The notes beneath the pieces were generated by a model, which saw nothing but the letters and a program-made list of their open reading frames with translations, ran no database searches and was not told the origin of the DNA. A program made the position numbers and the translations under genes. DNA of 64,000 nucleotides from Corynebacterium sp. UBA2622 (lineage in GTDB: Bacteria > Actinomycetota > Actinomycetes > Mycobacteriales > Mycobacteriaceae): assembly GCF_002339505.1 (NCBI RefSeq), contig NZ_DDJO01000012.1, positions 139,186 through 203,185 on the forward strand, in the 5' to 3' direction. The first letter of the stretch is position 1. Every line of letters starts with the position of its first letter. Below are positions 39,989 through 49,966 of the stretch, one piece after another.

Positions 39989-41494
39989 ATGTCCCGTATC
40001 GCAACCAAGTCCATCGCACTCGCAGCGACCGCCGCATTCACGGTAGCCACCCCCCTTGCGTTCGTCCCCTCGTCCACGGCTCAGGAAACCCCCGCCGCCA
40101 CGACGACGGCGGCGCCCAACGCGCAGGCGATCGACATCAACCGGACTGGCCGCCTCACCATCGACAAGCGGAACGGCGAGGTGGGCAGCACGACCCCCCT
40201 TGAGGGCACCACGTTCCGTCTCGAGCGCGTCACCACCGGGCCACTCAACACCGCGGCCGGATGGGCTGACGTGTCACGCATTGCGGGGGGCGCCGTGAGT
40301 GCGGCAACGATTGAGGGCACCCCCATTGAGAAGACAACCGACGCCGCGGGTCAAGCTGTCTTCGGCGATCTCGCGGTGGGAATGTACCGCGTCACCGAGC
40401 TTGTCAACGGCAAATACACCGTGGCCGCCCCGTTCTTCGTCACCCTTCCGTTGATGGACAACGGCACCCCCAACTACACCCCGACGATTTCCCCCAAGAA
40501 CCAGGAGATCAAGCCCACCAAGGGCGCCCAGGACACCAACGTCAACGTGGGCGACAACATCACCTACACCATCAACGCGCCCGTCCCCGCCGGTGACGTC
40601 CTCCGGGACGGCACGCGCACCATCTCCGAGTTCTCCATCACGGATCCGCTGCAGTCGGACCTGTCCTACGCCGCGAACACCGCAACGGTTACCTACACCG
40701 GTGCAAACGGGCTCACGGACCCCGTGGCCGACACCGACTACAAGCTGACCACTAATACCAATAACACCGTCAGCGTCGTGTTCACCCCGGCCGGCCTGGC
40801 GAAGCTGGCCACGGACCGCGCAGCAAACCCCGGCCTGCAGGTGGTGCTGAAGTTCCAGGCACGGGTCAACTCGATCCCGGCCAACGGCCAGATCAACAAC
40901 ACCGCCGAGGTGAAGCTCCCCAACCGCCCGCCGATCCAGACGGTGCCGGAATCCACCAACGACGGAACCGGCAACGACACCAGGACCACCTACGCCAACG
41001 TCCAGGTGACCAAGACCCTCAACGACAACGCCGTCGACGACAACGCCAACGGTGCCGGTGCCGAGTTCCAGATCTTCGCCTGCACCGGGGCAGACGGGAA
41101 GTACACGGTCGAGGCTGGCGCCCAGCCCGTGGTGGGCACCATCGAAACGGGCAACGAGAAGGCCGGTGCCACCCTCACCGCGCAGGGAGCCGTTCCAAGC
41201 GCGGCCGTCGCCAACGGCTACGCCCTGCAGTTCGATCCGGAAAAGACCTACTGCGCCGTGGAGACCAAGGCTCCCGCGAAGTTCCTCATCAACCCGGACC
41301 CGAAGCCGCTCTCCCAGACCGGAGCAACCCCTGCGGGACGACCCCTCTACACCGTGACCGTCAACGACGTCCGCGACAACATCTGGGGCCGTCTCCCTGC
41401 GACAGGTGAGCGCACAATGCTCATCATGCTCGCCCTCGGCCTCGTGCTGTTCGGCGGCGGTGCCGCCTACCAGCTGCGCCGCAAGAACGCCTAA
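39989..41494 (+). CDS. Major (backbone) pilin, SpaA/SpaD type
   Basis: 501 aa. Signal peptide ~1-31 ending SSTAQ. The pilin-motif lysine is Lys170 in YTPTISPKNQ, the site where class C sortase forms the inter-subunit isopeptide bond. E-box YCAVETKAP (Glu425) supports internal isopeptide bonds in the CnaB domains. LPATG at 469-473 is followed by a helix and RRKNA tail. All elements of a polymerising pilin are present. AAAGGAAA precedes the ATG. Confidence 0.93.
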   Translation: MSRIATKSIALAATAAFTVATPLAFVPSSTAQETPAATTTAAPNAQAIDINRTGRLTIDKRNGEVGSTTPLEGTTFRLERVTTGPLNTAAGWADVSRIAGGAVSAATIEGTPIEKTTDAAGQAVFGDLAVGMYRVTELVNGKYTVAAPFFVTLPLMDNGTPNYTPTISPKNQEIKPTKGAQDTNVNVGDNITYTINAPVPAGDVLRDGTRTISEFSITDPLQSDLSYAANTATVTYTGANGLTDPVADTDYKLTTNTNNTVSVVFTPAGLAKLATDRAANPGLQVVLKFQARVNSIPANGQINNTAEVKLPNRPPIQTVPESTNDGTGNDTRTTYANVQVTKTLNDNAVDDNANGAGAEFQIFACTGADGKYTVEAGAQPVVGTIETGNEKAGATLTAQGAVPSAAVANGYALQFDPEKTYCAVETKAPAKFLINPDPKPLSQTGATPAGRPLYTVTVNDVRDNIWGRLPATGERTMLIMLALGLVLFGGGAAYQLRRKNA

Positions 41495-41533
41495 GGCACG
41501 CGCAGCGCACCACCGGGGAAGAAGGAAACGTCC

Positions 41534-43045
41534 ATGGTCCGAGATCTACGGGGTCTCACGGCGGCGTGCGCCGCAGCCGCCATCGCGGTCGGCGCCGCGC
41601 CCGCCGTTGTGCCCGGTCCGGTTCCGGCCGCCCACGCGCAGGCGGCCGGTTCGGTTCGGGTGAGCCTCGTGGAAGCGGTCGGCGAGCAGTGGTTCGAGTC
41701 CATCGGTGACCGCACCCTGATCCTTAGCCGCGCCCCCGGCCTCGACCCCACGAAGGTCCCGTGGGGCGGCGGGGGAGAGGTTGATCTTCCGGCAGGCACG
41801 AAGCTGGAGGAGGTGGCCCGGACGACCACCGTCGACGGGGTCGCGGAGTTCACCGGCCTCGCCCCGGGTGTGTACTACCTGACGGTGGAGGACAGTCCAA
41901 CCGGTGATGCCCGTGTCTCCTACGCGCCGATGGTGCTCGCTCTCACCGCCAAGAGCCCCAGCCTCAGCGTCGCCCCGAAGGCGCAGGTGCTGGGTATCAG
42001 CTCCGAGCCCCTCACCGCGTGCAACACCCCCGCCTGGAAAGACGCGGCAGCCCCGGGCACCTACGTCGAGTACGACTACACGGCATCGGTGCCCAACCCC
42101 AGCTACAACGGAACCATCGGCGTCTACGCCCTGACGTTCGAGTTCTCCGTCGGCCACACTGTGCAGTGGAAGAAGACGGAACCCGAGACCTCCATCGAGG
42201 CCGTCGCTGCCGCAGCCGGCCATCCGTCCTTCACCTTCGCCGCCGCGGCATCGCAGCAACACGTGGAGGCGGAGGGGGAACCGTGGTGGACGAAGCTGAT
42301 CGGGAAGTCGCGGAAGGACGAGAACGTCGTCAAGCTTGAGGCTCCTACCCTGACCATGACGGGCGACGGGGACACACGCACCCTGGCGGAGGGGGTGGAT
42401 TACACCGTGACGCGCTCCGGTAACGATTCCGCGACGTTCATCCTCACCGATGCCGCGCGCGCCGAGCTGGCCAAGCTGCGGATGGAGGATCCCAACACCA
42501 CGGTGCATATCCGCGTGCCCGCAAAGGCCAACACGGAGGGCCCGTGGGGAACGGCGGTGAGCGCAAACGTGCTGGGCACGCTCGAAGCCACCGCCACGCT
42601 GCGCACGGACGGAATGGATGCGAAGCGCACGCCCGTGGAGGTGGCCAAGACGAGCCACATCAACGTGGTCAAACGCGGCCTGTGCTTCCTCAATGCGGGG
42701 GACGCGAACAACCCGCCGGTGCCGGGTGACGGCTCCTCCTCACGCCCGTCGAGGAACCCGTCCAACACAAGCGGCGGCGACAACGCTGGTTCGGACGGAC
42801 GCGGCGGCAACAACACCGGCAACAACGGCAGCGGGGTGTCGCAGAGGACCAGCTCCGGTAGCGGTGGCTCCGGGAGTCGGGGTTCCAATGACGGCAACGG
42901 CGGTGGTGGGGCGTCGAGTAGCGAAAAGCGCACCGGCCCCCTCGCGTCGACCGGTGCGAGCGTGCTCGGCCTCGTCGGGGTCGCCGTACTGCTGATCCTC
43001 CTCGGGCTGTGGCTGCGCCGCCGCCGGAACGGGGATGGCGAATGA
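41534..43045 (+). CDS. Minor pilin, SpaB/SpaE-like base or shaft subunit
   Basis: 503 aa. Signal peptide ~1-36 (ends AAHAQA). Beta-rich CnaB-like body with VAEFTGLAPGVYYLTVED. A ~75-residue Gly/Ser/Asn-rich wall-spanning linker (e.g. GGDNAGSDGRGGNNTGNNGS) precedes a variant sorting signal LASTG at 470-474, then helix and RRRR tail. LAxTG is preferred by housekeeping class E sortases, which fits the base pilin that links the fibre to the wall. Its stop overlaps the sortase start (ATGA). Confidence 0.85.
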   Translation: MVRDLRGLTAACAAAAIAVGAAPAVVPGPVPAAHAQAAGSVRVSLVEAVGEQWFESIGDRTLILSRAPGLDPTKVPWGGGGEVDLPAGTKLEEVARTTTVDGVAEFTGLAPGVYYLTVEDSPTGDARVSYAPMVLALTAKSPSLSVAPKAQVLGISSEPLTACNTPAWKDAAAPGTYVEYDYTASVPNPSYNGTIGVYALTFEFSVGHTVQWKKTEPETSIEAVAAAAGHPSFTFAAAASQQHVEAEGEPWWTKLIGKSRKDENVVKLEAPTLTMTGDGDTRTLAEGVDYTVTRSGNDSATFILTDAARAELAKLRMEDPNTTVHIRVPAKANTEGPWGTAVSANVLGTLEATATLRTDGMDAKRTPVEVAKTSHINVVKRGLCFLNAGDANNPPVPGDGSSSRPSRNPSNTSGGDNAGSDGRGGNNTGNNGSGVSQRTSSGSGGSGSRGSNDGNGGGGASSSEKRTGPLASTGASVLGLVGVAVLLILLGLWLRRRRNGDGE

Positions 43046-43959
43046 GCCACGCCGACGCGCCGAAGCCGGCGAAAAAGAAGACGCGCGGCGACATTGTCTC
43101 GCTGCTCGTCCTGCTCCTGGGTGCCGCGCTGCTGCTCTACCCGGTGGTCTCCACCCTGGCGAACCACCTGACCCAGATCCGCCAGAACGAGGAGTACGCG
43201 GGCGCGGTGGAGAGCCTGAGCGACGAGCAGAAGGCAGAACAGCTCCGCCTCGCCCACGAGTACAACGACTGGCTGCTGAAGACGGGCACCCACGCCCGCG
43301 CGCCACGCCCCGGCGACGACGGCTTCGACTACTACATGTCCCAGCTGGTCCTCCCGGAGAACTTCAGCGTCATCGCGCGCATTCGCATCCCGGCCATCAA
43401 CGTGGACCTGCCCATCTTCCACACCACGGACCCCAAGGTGCTTTACGACGGCGCCGGCCACATGTACGGGTCCACCCTCCCCGTGGGTGGCGACGGCACC
43501 AACTCGGTAATCTCCGCGCACACCGGCATGGTCAACGCATCCATGTTCGACCAGCTGCCGATGCTCAAGGAGGGCGATGACATCTACATCGACGTCATGG
43601 GCGAGCGCCTGCGGTACCGGATGGTCAGCCGCGAGGTCGTCAAGCCCGACAAGTACGACGCTGTGACCTACGAGCCGGGGCAGGACAAGATCACGCTGAT
43701 CACCTGCACCCCCTACGGGCTGAACACGGACCGCCTGCTCGTGCACGCGGTGCGCGCGCCGCTGGATCCGAACGCGCCCGAGCCGGACGTGGGCAAGTGG
43801 GCGTGGTCCTGGTGGATGATCGCGGTGGTGCTGCTCGTTCTTATCGTCCCCCTGCTTATCCTCTGGCGCGAGTGGCGCAGGCGGCGCAAGAAGAAGGCCG
43901 CCCAGAAGGCGGCCGAGGCTAGGGCCGCGGAAGCCTCCGCAGCGTCCGAGGCGGAATAG
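43042..43959 (+). CDS. Class C (pilus-polymerising) sortase
   Basis: 305 aa. N-terminal helix (DIVSLLVLLLGAALLLYPVV), catalytic core with His160 (SAHTGM), Cys222 (TLITCTP) and Arg231 (NTDRLL), and a C-terminal helix (MIAVVLLVLIVPLLILW) with a basic tail, as in pilus-specific sortases. A DxP-type lid candidate lies before the core, but I cannot identify it securely. It polymerises the upstream pilins. Confidence 0.93.
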   Translation: MSHADAPKPAKKKTRGDIVSLLVLLLGAALLLYPVVSTLANHLTQIRQNEEYAGAVESLSDEQKAEQLRLAHEYNDWLLKTGTHARAPRPGDDGFDYYMSQLVLPENFSVIARIRIPAINVDLPIFHTTDPKVLYDGAGHMYGSTLPVGGDGTNSVISAHTGMVNASMFDQLPMLKEGDDIYIDVMGERLRYRMVSREVVKPDKYDAVTYEPGQDKITLITCTPYGLNTDRLLVHAVRAPLDPNAPEPDVGKWAWSWWMIAVVLLVLIVPLLILWREWRRRRKKKAAQKAAEARAAEASAASEAE

Positions 43960-43983
43960 GCCCCGCAGCGCTGGCCGCGGGGC
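43960..43983. terminator. Hairpin between pilus operon and ktrA (convergent)
   Basis: GCCCCGC/GCGGGGC stem with a 10-nt loop directly after the sortase stop; no T run. Confidence 0.45.
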
Positions 43984-43995
43984 GTCGCAAAGCTC

Positions 43996-44688
43996 CTAAA
44001 TGCGTGAGAACGCCTCGAGGTCCTCGGGGCTTCCCGCCACCACGATGAGGTCGGTGGGGGAGAGGTGGTCGCCCGTGAGCAGCGGTTGCCACTCTCCGGG
44101 GCCGGTGCGCACGGACACCATGTGCACGTGGTGCTTGCGCCACACGCGCTCGATGTCCACGGGGCCCTGGAGTAGGACGCGCGGCGGGGTCAGCTTAATC
44201 ACGCCGTAGTTCTCGTCCAGCTCGGCGAAGTCCTGGAAGCGCCCACCGAGAAGGTGCGCCACGCGGCGGCCCGTGTCGCGCTCGGGGCGCACAATGTGGT
44301 GCGCGCCGATCTGGCGCAGGATGCGCGCGTGGGACTCTGAGTCGGCCTTCGCCCAGATGTCCGGCACCCCGAGCTCGACGAGGTTGGAGGCGGTGAGGAT
44401 GGACGCCTCGAGGTGGGTGCCGATTGCCAGCACCACGCGCTCCATCTCGTCGATGCCGAGCTGGCGCAGCGCCTCCGCATCGGTGGTGTCGGCCACCGCG
44501 GTGTCGGCCAAGCCAGCCGCGTGGTCGCGCACCAGGCGCTCGTCTGCGTCGATGCCGAGAACCTCCACGCCATAGCGGGTCAGCTCGTCGGCGAGGGCGC
44601 CGCCGAAGCGGCCCAGGCCGATGACGACAACCGGGGGGATGTCGATCTTCTGCTTACTCCGCAACAGGGAGCCGGGAAAGTTAGCCAA
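43996..44688 (-). CDS. ktrA: Potassium uptake regulatory subunit KtrA (TrkA-N/RCK)
   Basis: 230 aa. Rossmann nucleotide-binding domain with GLGRFGGALADEL and the acidic residue in GIDADE, then a TrkA-C domain. The cytosolic ring gates the KtrB channel in response to ATP/ADP or c-di-AMP (family knowledge). It overlaps ktrB by 8 bp. Confidence 0.92.
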   Translation of the reverse strand: MANFPGSLLRSKQKIDIPPVVVIGLGRFGGALADELTRYGVEVLGIDADERLVRDHAAGLADTAVADTTDAEALRQLGIDEMERVVLAIGTHLEASILTASNLVELGVPDIWAKADSESHARILRQIGAHHIVRPERDTGRRVAHLLGGRFQDFAELDENYGVIKLTPPRVLLQGPVDIERVWRKHHVHMVSVRTGPGEWQPLLTGDHLSPTDLIVVAGSPEDLEAFSRI

Positions 44689-46057
44689 TGAAGGGCCTTT
44701 CTACTGGGTAGTCGAACCTGCGGGCAACGTTTCGGGTGGCCAGGGCGGCGACGAGGGTGAACGGGCCCACGCGGCCCAGGTACATGAGCAGGCACAGAAT
44801 GAGCTGCGCCGGGGTGTTCAGCGACGACGTGATCCCGGTGGAAAGCCCGGAAGTGGCGAACGCCGAGATGACCTCGAAGCTGATCTGGTCCGCGGTGAAC
44901 TGCGGTTCCAGGATACGCAGGGCACCCACCGCGAGCGTGACGGCACCGACACCCGCCGCCGCGACGGTCATGGCCTGGCGCACCACGGTCTTGGGCACGG
45001 TGCGGTGGCTCACGGCGGTGTCGTTGCGGCCGGTGAACTCCGCGACCATCGCGGCGAGGAGCACGATCACAGTGGTGATCTTCACGCCGCCAGCGGTACC
45101 CGCCGAGCCACCGCCGATGAACATGAGTACGTCGGTACCCATGAGAGTGACCGGGTTGGCCTGGCCGTAGTCGATGGAGTTGAAGCCGGCGGTGCGCGGG
45201 GTGGCGCTCATGAAGAAGGAGTTGAGGATCTTCGAGTCGAAGGACATCCCGCCCAGCACCCCGTGCCACTCGAAGACGGAGGCCATGAGCATGCCGGAGA
45301 CGATGAGGAAGAGCGTGCCCACCAGGGTGATGCGGGTGGTCACGGACAGCCTGCGGGTGCTCACCGGCTGGTTGTAGAAGCGCCCGCGGAGACGCTCCTT
45401 GAGGCGCACGATGAGCTCCACCAGCACCGGGTAGCCCAACCCGCCGATCATCAGCGCACCGGCCAGGGGGATGAGGATCCACCCGTCGGTGTTGTAGGAG
45501 ATCAGGCTGTCCTCGCGCAGGCCGAAGCCGGCGTTGTTGAACGCGGACACGGCGTGGAACACACCCTCCCACGCAGCCCGGCCCGGCGACATGCCGTACT
45601 CGACGGCGAAGCGGGTGCCCACGATGACGGCGACGGCGAGCTCGAAGAAGGCCGTCAACGCCAGCGTGGAAAAGAGCGTCTTGCGCACGCCGCCCTGGGA
45701 GAGCGGGCGCCCCTCGGCGGCGGCGGAGTGGCGGGCGCGAAGTTTCACTCGCCCGGTGATGAGCATGCCCGTCAGCGAGGTGATGGACATGATGCCGAAG
45801 CCGCCGGTCTGGATGAGCAGCAGGACGATGATCTGCCCCCACACGCTGAAGTGGCTGCCGGTGTCCACCACCACAAGTCCTGTCAGCGTGGTCGCAGATG
45901 TCGCGGTGAACAGTGCCGACATTGGCGAGGTCATCGACCCGTCGGCGGAGGAGAAGGGCATGCACAGCAGGAACGTGCCCGTGAGGATCAGGATGAGAAA
46001 GCCCGCGGCCGTCATCCGCGCGGGAAGCAGCCAGCCGGACGAAGTTTTTCCTTCCAC
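44681..46057 (-). CDS. ktrB: Potassium transporter KtrB (TrkH family)
   Basis: 458 aa membrane protein with four M1-P-M2 repeats. Selectivity-filter-like stretches include TSATTLTGL, FNNAGFGL, TPRTAGFNS and FATSGLSTG. It takes up K+ (or Na+-coupled K+) with KtrA. The GTG start at 46057 has no ribosome site but a TAAGAT -10 (46065-46070) exactly 7 nt before it, so leaderless translation from GTG is likely. Confidence 0.92.
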   Translation of the reverse strand: MEGKTSSGWLLPARMTAAGFLILILTGTFLLCMPFSSADGSMTSPMSALFTATSATTLTGLVVVDTGSHFSVWGQIIVLLLIQTGGFGIMSITSLTGMLITGRVKLRARHSAAAEGRPLSQGGVRKTLFSTLALTAFFELAVAVIVGTRFAVEYGMSPGRAAWEGVFHAVSAFNNAGFGLREDSLISYNTDGWILIPLAGALMIGGLGYPVLVELIVRLKERLRGRFYNQPVSTRRLSVTTRITLVGTLFLIVSGMLMASVFEWHGVLGGMSFDSKILNSFFMSATPRTAGFNSIDYGQANPVTLMGTDVLMFIGGGSAGTAGGVKITTVIVLLAAMVAEFTGRNDTAVSHRTVPKTVVRQAMTVAAAGVGAVTLAVGALRILEPQFTADQISFEVISAFATSGLSTGITSSLNTPAQLILCLLMYLGRVGPFTLVAALATRNVARRFDYPVERPFIG

Positions 46058-46064
46058 TAACGGA

Positions 46065-46070
46065 ATCTTA
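46065..46070 (-). promoter_or_regulatory. -10 box of ktrB (leaderless GTG)
   Basis: TAAGAT, 7 nt before GTG 46057, in the 48-bp gap after the NRPS-like gene. Confidence 0.5.
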
Positions 46071-46105
46071 ATCCAGCCCCGGCCCGGAGGGAACTGAACG
46101 AGCGC

Positions 46106-49100
46106 TTAAACCGGTTCGATGGGGTTGCCCTGCCACGCCGTCCCGGCTGGAACCTGGTCGCCGCGCATCATCAGCGACCCGGGCCGGACGGTCGCCCCCG
46201 CGCCGATCGTCGACGCGGGCAGGGCCACCGAGTGGGCGGCGAGGGTCGCACCGGGCCCGATGGTGACGGTGTCCAGGCTCATCACGCGGTCCTGGAACAG
46301 GTGGGTCTGCACCACAGTGCCGGGCCCCACGCTCGCGCCCCCGCCCACGGAGCAGAGGTCCGTCTCGGGGAACCAGTAGGAATCCACCCACGCGCCGCGT
46401 CCGACCTTCACTCCCAGCGCACGCAGCGCGAGGTTCATCTCACCCGTGCCGTAGGCGTGGACGAAGAACCACGGCGCCGCGACCAGCTCCACGAACTGGT
46501 CCTGCAGCTCGTTGAGCCAGACGAACCAGCTGTAGAGGGGGTGCTCGCCGCGCACGTGCCGGCCCACGCACACCCACTTGGCCACGCACGTCATGGCCAG
46601 CGCGCCCACGGCGCACGCCATGTACACGAGCCCGCCCAGCGCGTAGGCGGCGAACTCGAGGCGGACCAGCGCGGTGTGCACCCCGGCCAGGAACGCGGCG
46701 ACCAGCATGGCGTGCCCCATCGGCGCGAGAAGGCGCATTGTCTCGATCACGCCGCGCTTGCGCTTCACGCTTGGCGACGGCCTGTATGTCAGCGACTCCC
46801 CGCCCTCGGCCTCAACCTCCACGCGGCGCATCCGTTCCGGCGGCGAGCCCCACCAGTTCGAACCCGCCTTCGACTTCTTCGGAGTGGAGGACAGAACCGC
46901 CACCAGCGAGTTCTTGGCCAGCTTGCGGCCGGGGGCGGTGATGCCGGAGTTGCCCACGAAGGAGCGCTTGCCCACCGTGGTCTCACCCGTGCGCATCCAC
47001 CCGTGGCCCAGCTCATAGGTGCCCACAAGGGTGTCGTCGGCGAGGAAGGCGCCGTCCTTGACGGTGGTCAGCGTGGGGACCATCACCGCGGTGGAGATCT
47101 CCACGTCCTCGCCCACGGTTGCACCGAGGGAGCGCAGCCACCGCGGGGTCAGGGCACCGGCGTAGAGGGGGAAGAGGCGGGTTCGGGCGTCGTCAAGCAG
47201 GCGCGTGATGGTCCACAGCCGCCAGCCCTGCGCCGAGCGCACCGGGGTCACGCCCGGGCGGACGCGGCGGGAGAGTGCGCGCACCCCGCACCATGTCAGT
47301 GCGATGGAGACCCCGAGGTAGACGAGCCCTCCGAGCGGGGCGAACAGGAGCGCACCCAGCACGGGGTTGCCACCCGTCAGGGAGATGAGGGCGAGGGCAA
47401 CCGCGACACCCGCCGCGGCCGCCGCGACGGGCAGCGCGGCGAGGATCAGGGAGGTCACCCCGTAGATCCACACCCACCACGCGCGGCGCGGCGGGCGCTC
47501 ATCGGGGAAGCTGTGCTTCGAGCGGCCGACCTTGCGGGCGGGAGAGCCCGCCCAGCGCGCGCCCTTCTTCACCGGTTTGTCACCGGTGACGGTGGAACCG
47601 GCCTCGACGTGCGCGTCGGCGTGGATGTCCGCGCCGGGCAGCAGGGTGGAGCGGGCGCCGATGCGCGCCTCCGCGCCGATGGTGATGGCGCCGACGCGGA
47701 GGATGTCCCCGTCGAGCCAGTAACCGGTGAGGTCCACCTCGGGCTCGACGGCAGCACCCGGGCCCAGGGTGAGCAAGCCGGTGGTCGGCGGCAGGGTGTG
47801 CAGGTCCACACCGGAACCCACCTTCGCGCCGAGAAGGCGGGCGAAGTAGGCCACCCAGGTGGAGCCGGAGATGTTGAGCGCCCCGGAGGCGAGGACCCAG
47901 CGCTCCGCCGCCCAGAGGCGCAGGTGCGTCGCCCCCCCACGCGCGTACTCCCCGGGGGCGATGCGGCCCCTGATCAGGCGGGCGCCCAGGGCGCCGACGT
48001 GCAACCGGCCAAGGGGGGTGCACAGGACCACGAAGAGGACGGCCAGCGTGACCCAGCTCAAGTGGAGCAACCCGAGCGCGTTGGCGAGGATGGCCCACCA
48101 CGTGACGTAGGTGGCGGCGTGGAGCGTCATCGCCGGGATCTGGATCAGCGTCTGGGCCACCCGGGTGGCGGCGCCCACGGGGGCCACGGGGCGTTCGCGC
48201 ACGGCGGCGGGGGAGGTTGCGCCGAGCGAGTCGATGTAGGTGGCCAGTGCCTCGAGCCGGGGGTGGTCGTAGAGGTCGCGCACCGCGATGGTGGGCACGC
48301 GCTCGCGCAGCTTTGCGACGAGCGAGGCGGCGGCCAGGGAGGACCCGCCGAGGGCGAAGAAGTCCGCGTCGCGCGACTCCACGGGCGCACCGAGCGCGTC
48401 GAGCCATACCCGGGCCAGCCAGGTCTCGGTGGGCGTCATGCCCTCGAGCTCCGCGGAGGCGGGGAGGGGCCACGGCAGCGCTTTCTTGTCCACCTTGCCG
48501 GAGGTGCGGATGGGCAGCTCCTCCATGACGTGCAGCCGGGGCACGAGCGCCGCGGGCATGAGCTCCGCGAGGCGCTCCCGGGCTTCCGTGACATCCCACG
48601 GCTCGTCAGGGCGGTCCAGGGAGACGTACCCGACGAGGACCTTGTCGCCGGCGCCGGTGGTCTGCACGGCCACCGCGGAGTTGTACACCCCGTCGAGGGA
48701 GGCGACGTTGGCCTCCACCTCGCCGAGCTCGATGCGCCGCCCGCCGATCTTGACCTGGTCGTCGGCGCGGCCGATGAACGCCAGGCCATTATCTGTCACG
48801 CGCACGTTGTCCCCCGTGCGGTAGGCGCGTTCCCAGTCGTCCAACGGGGCGTATTTCTCCGCGTCCTTCGCCGGGTCGAGATAGCGGGCCAGGCCCACGC
48901 CCCCGATGACGAGCTCCCCGCCCTCCCCTGGGGAGGCCTCAAGGACGCGGAGATCCCAGCCGTCCAGGGGCCAGCCGATGGTGACGGGCTCGCCGGGGCG
49001 CAGGCGCGCGGCGGAGGCGACCACGGTGGCCTCGGTCGGCCCGTAGGTGTTCCACATCTCCCTGTCCGGGGTGGCCAGGCGGTCGACCAACTCCTGGGAG

Positions 49101-49903
49101 CAGGCCTCCCCGCCGACGATGAGCAGGCGCACGTTGTCCAGTGCCTCGGCCGGCCACAGACCGGCGAGGGTGGGCACGGTGGAGACAACGGAGATGTCGC
49201 GGCGGATCAGCCACGGCCCGAGGTCCTGCCCGGAACGGACGAGGGAGCGCGGGGCGGGGACGAGGCAGGCGCCGTGACCCCAGGCGAGCCACATCTCCTC
49301 GCACGAGGCGTCGAAGGCGACGGAGAGCCCGGCCAGAACACGATCGTCCGGGCCGAGCGGCTCCTCGCGGCAGAACAGCCTCGCCTCCGCGTCGACGAAG
49401 GCGGCAGCGCTGCGGTGGCTCACGGCCACGCCCTTGGGGGTGCCGGTGGAGCCGGAGGTGAAGATGATCCAGCAGTCATCGTCGAGCTCCGGCAGGCCCG
49501 TGTCGCCGGAGCGGGGGGCGGTGAGGGGGCGGAAGCCCTCGTCGGTGAAGATGCCGTTGATCCGGGCCTCCCCGAAGACGACCTCGGCGCGCTCGTCGGG
49601 GTCGTCGGCGTCGACCGGCACGTAGGCGCAACCGGCCCACATGGTGCCCAGGATGGCGACGTAAAGCTCGCGGGAGCCGGAGGTCATGCGCACGCCGATG
49701 CGGTCGCCGCGGCGGATGCCCTGCTCGTGGAGAGAGGCCGCCACCTCCCGCACACGCTCGATCAGCTCGGCATAGGTGAGTACGTCCCCGTCGTCAATGG
49801 CTGCGGCATCCGGGTAGCGCGAGGCGGTGGCGGTGAGGACGTCGATAAGCGTGCGCGGCGGAGGGGCGAGGTGACTGCGCTGGAGCTTATCGGTGGAGGT
49901 CAT
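46106..49903 (-). CDS. Pls/PosA-family NRPS-like membrane enzyme
   Basis: 1265 aa. Adenylation domain ~20-500 with FTSGSTGTPKG, NTYGPTEAT, YRTGD, KIGGRRIELGE and TSGKVDKKAL. A carrier domain ~515-590 has FFALGGSSL (Ser for phosphopantetheine). Several helices (e.g. LSWVTLAVLFVVLCTPLG) alternate with three left-handed beta-helix acyltransferase-like segments up to the end. No condensation or thioesterase domain. The layout is that of Pls (epsilon-poly-lysine synthetase) and PosA relatives, so it may join amino-acid units or acylate a surface molecule; the product is unknown. A TATTCT -10 lies 7 nt before ATG 49903. Confidence 0.85.
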   Translation of the reverse strand: MTSTDKLQRSHLAPPPRTLIDVLTATASRYPDAAAIDDGDVLTYAELIERVREVAASLHEQGIRRGDRIGVRMTSGSRELYVAILGTMWAGCAYVPVDADDPDERAEVVFGEARINGIFTDEGFRPLTAPRSGDTGLPELDDDCWIIFTSGSTGTPKGVAVSHRSAAAFVDAEARLFCREEPLGPDDRVLAGLSVAFDASCEEMWLAWGHGACLVPAPRSLVRSGQDLGPWLIRRDISVVSTVPTLAGLWPAEALDNVRLLIVGGEACSQELVDRLATPDREMWNTYGPTEATVVASAARLRPGEPVTIGWPLDGWDLRVLEASPGEGGELVIGGVGLARYLDPAKDAEKYAPLDDWERAYRTGDNVRVTDNGLAFIGRADDQVKIGGRRIELGEVEANVASLDGVYNSAVAVQTTGAGDKVLVGYVSLDRPDEPWDVTEARERLAELMPAALVPRLHVMEELPIRTSGKVDKKALPWPLPASAELEGMTPTETWLARVWLDALGAPVESRDADFFALGGSSLAAASLVAKLRERVPTIAVRDLYDHPRLEALATYIDSLGATSPAAVRERPVAPVGAATRVAQTLIQIPAMTLHAATYVTWWAILANALGLLHLSWVTLAVLFVVLCTPLGRLHVGALGARLIRGRIAPGEYARGGATHLRLWAAERWVLASGALNISGSTWVAYFARLLGAKVGSGVDLHTLPPTTGLLTLGPGAAVEPEVDLTGYWLDGDILRVGAITIGAEARIGARSTLLPGADIHADAHVEAGSTVTGDKPVKKGARWAGSPARKVGRSKHSFPDERPPRRAWWVWIYGVTSLILAALPVAAAAAGVAVALALISLTGGNPVLGALLFAPLGGLVYLGVSIALTWCGVRALSRRVRPGVTPVRSAQGWRLWTITRLLDDARTRLFPLYAGALTPRWLRSLGATVGEDVEISTAVMVPTLTTVKDGAFLADDTLVGTYELGHGWMRTGETTVGKRSFVGNSGITAPGRKLAKNSLVAVLSSTPKKSKAGSNWWGSPPERMRRVEVEAEGGESLTYRPSPSVKRKRGVIETMRLLAPMGHAMLVAAFLAGVHTALVRLEFAAYALGGLVYMACAVGALAMTCVAKWVCVGRHVRGEHPLYSWFVWLNELQDQFVELVAAPWFFVHAYGTGEMNLALRALGVKVGRGAWVDSYWFPETDLCSVGGGASVGPGTVVQTHLFQDRVMSLDTVTIGPGATLAAHSVALPASTIGAGATVRPGSLMMRGDQVPAGTAWQGNPIEPV

Positions 49904-49910
49904 GGCGCAC

Positions 49911-49916
49911 AGAATA
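49911..49916 (-). promoter_or_regulatory. -10 box of the NRPS-like gene (leaderless)
   Basis: TATTCT, exactly 7 nt before ATG 49903. Confidence 0.5.
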
Positions 49917-49966
49917 TCCCGTAATGATGGAGAGTGGAAATAGTTGGCCCAGTTCCAGTAAAGGGG

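Noticed and set aside
46232..49924. 1230-codon open frame antisense to the NRPS-like gene
   Set aside because: Low-complexity His/Gly/Arg/Val-rich product, a known shadow effect of high-GC third positions; the opposite strand has full domain motifs.
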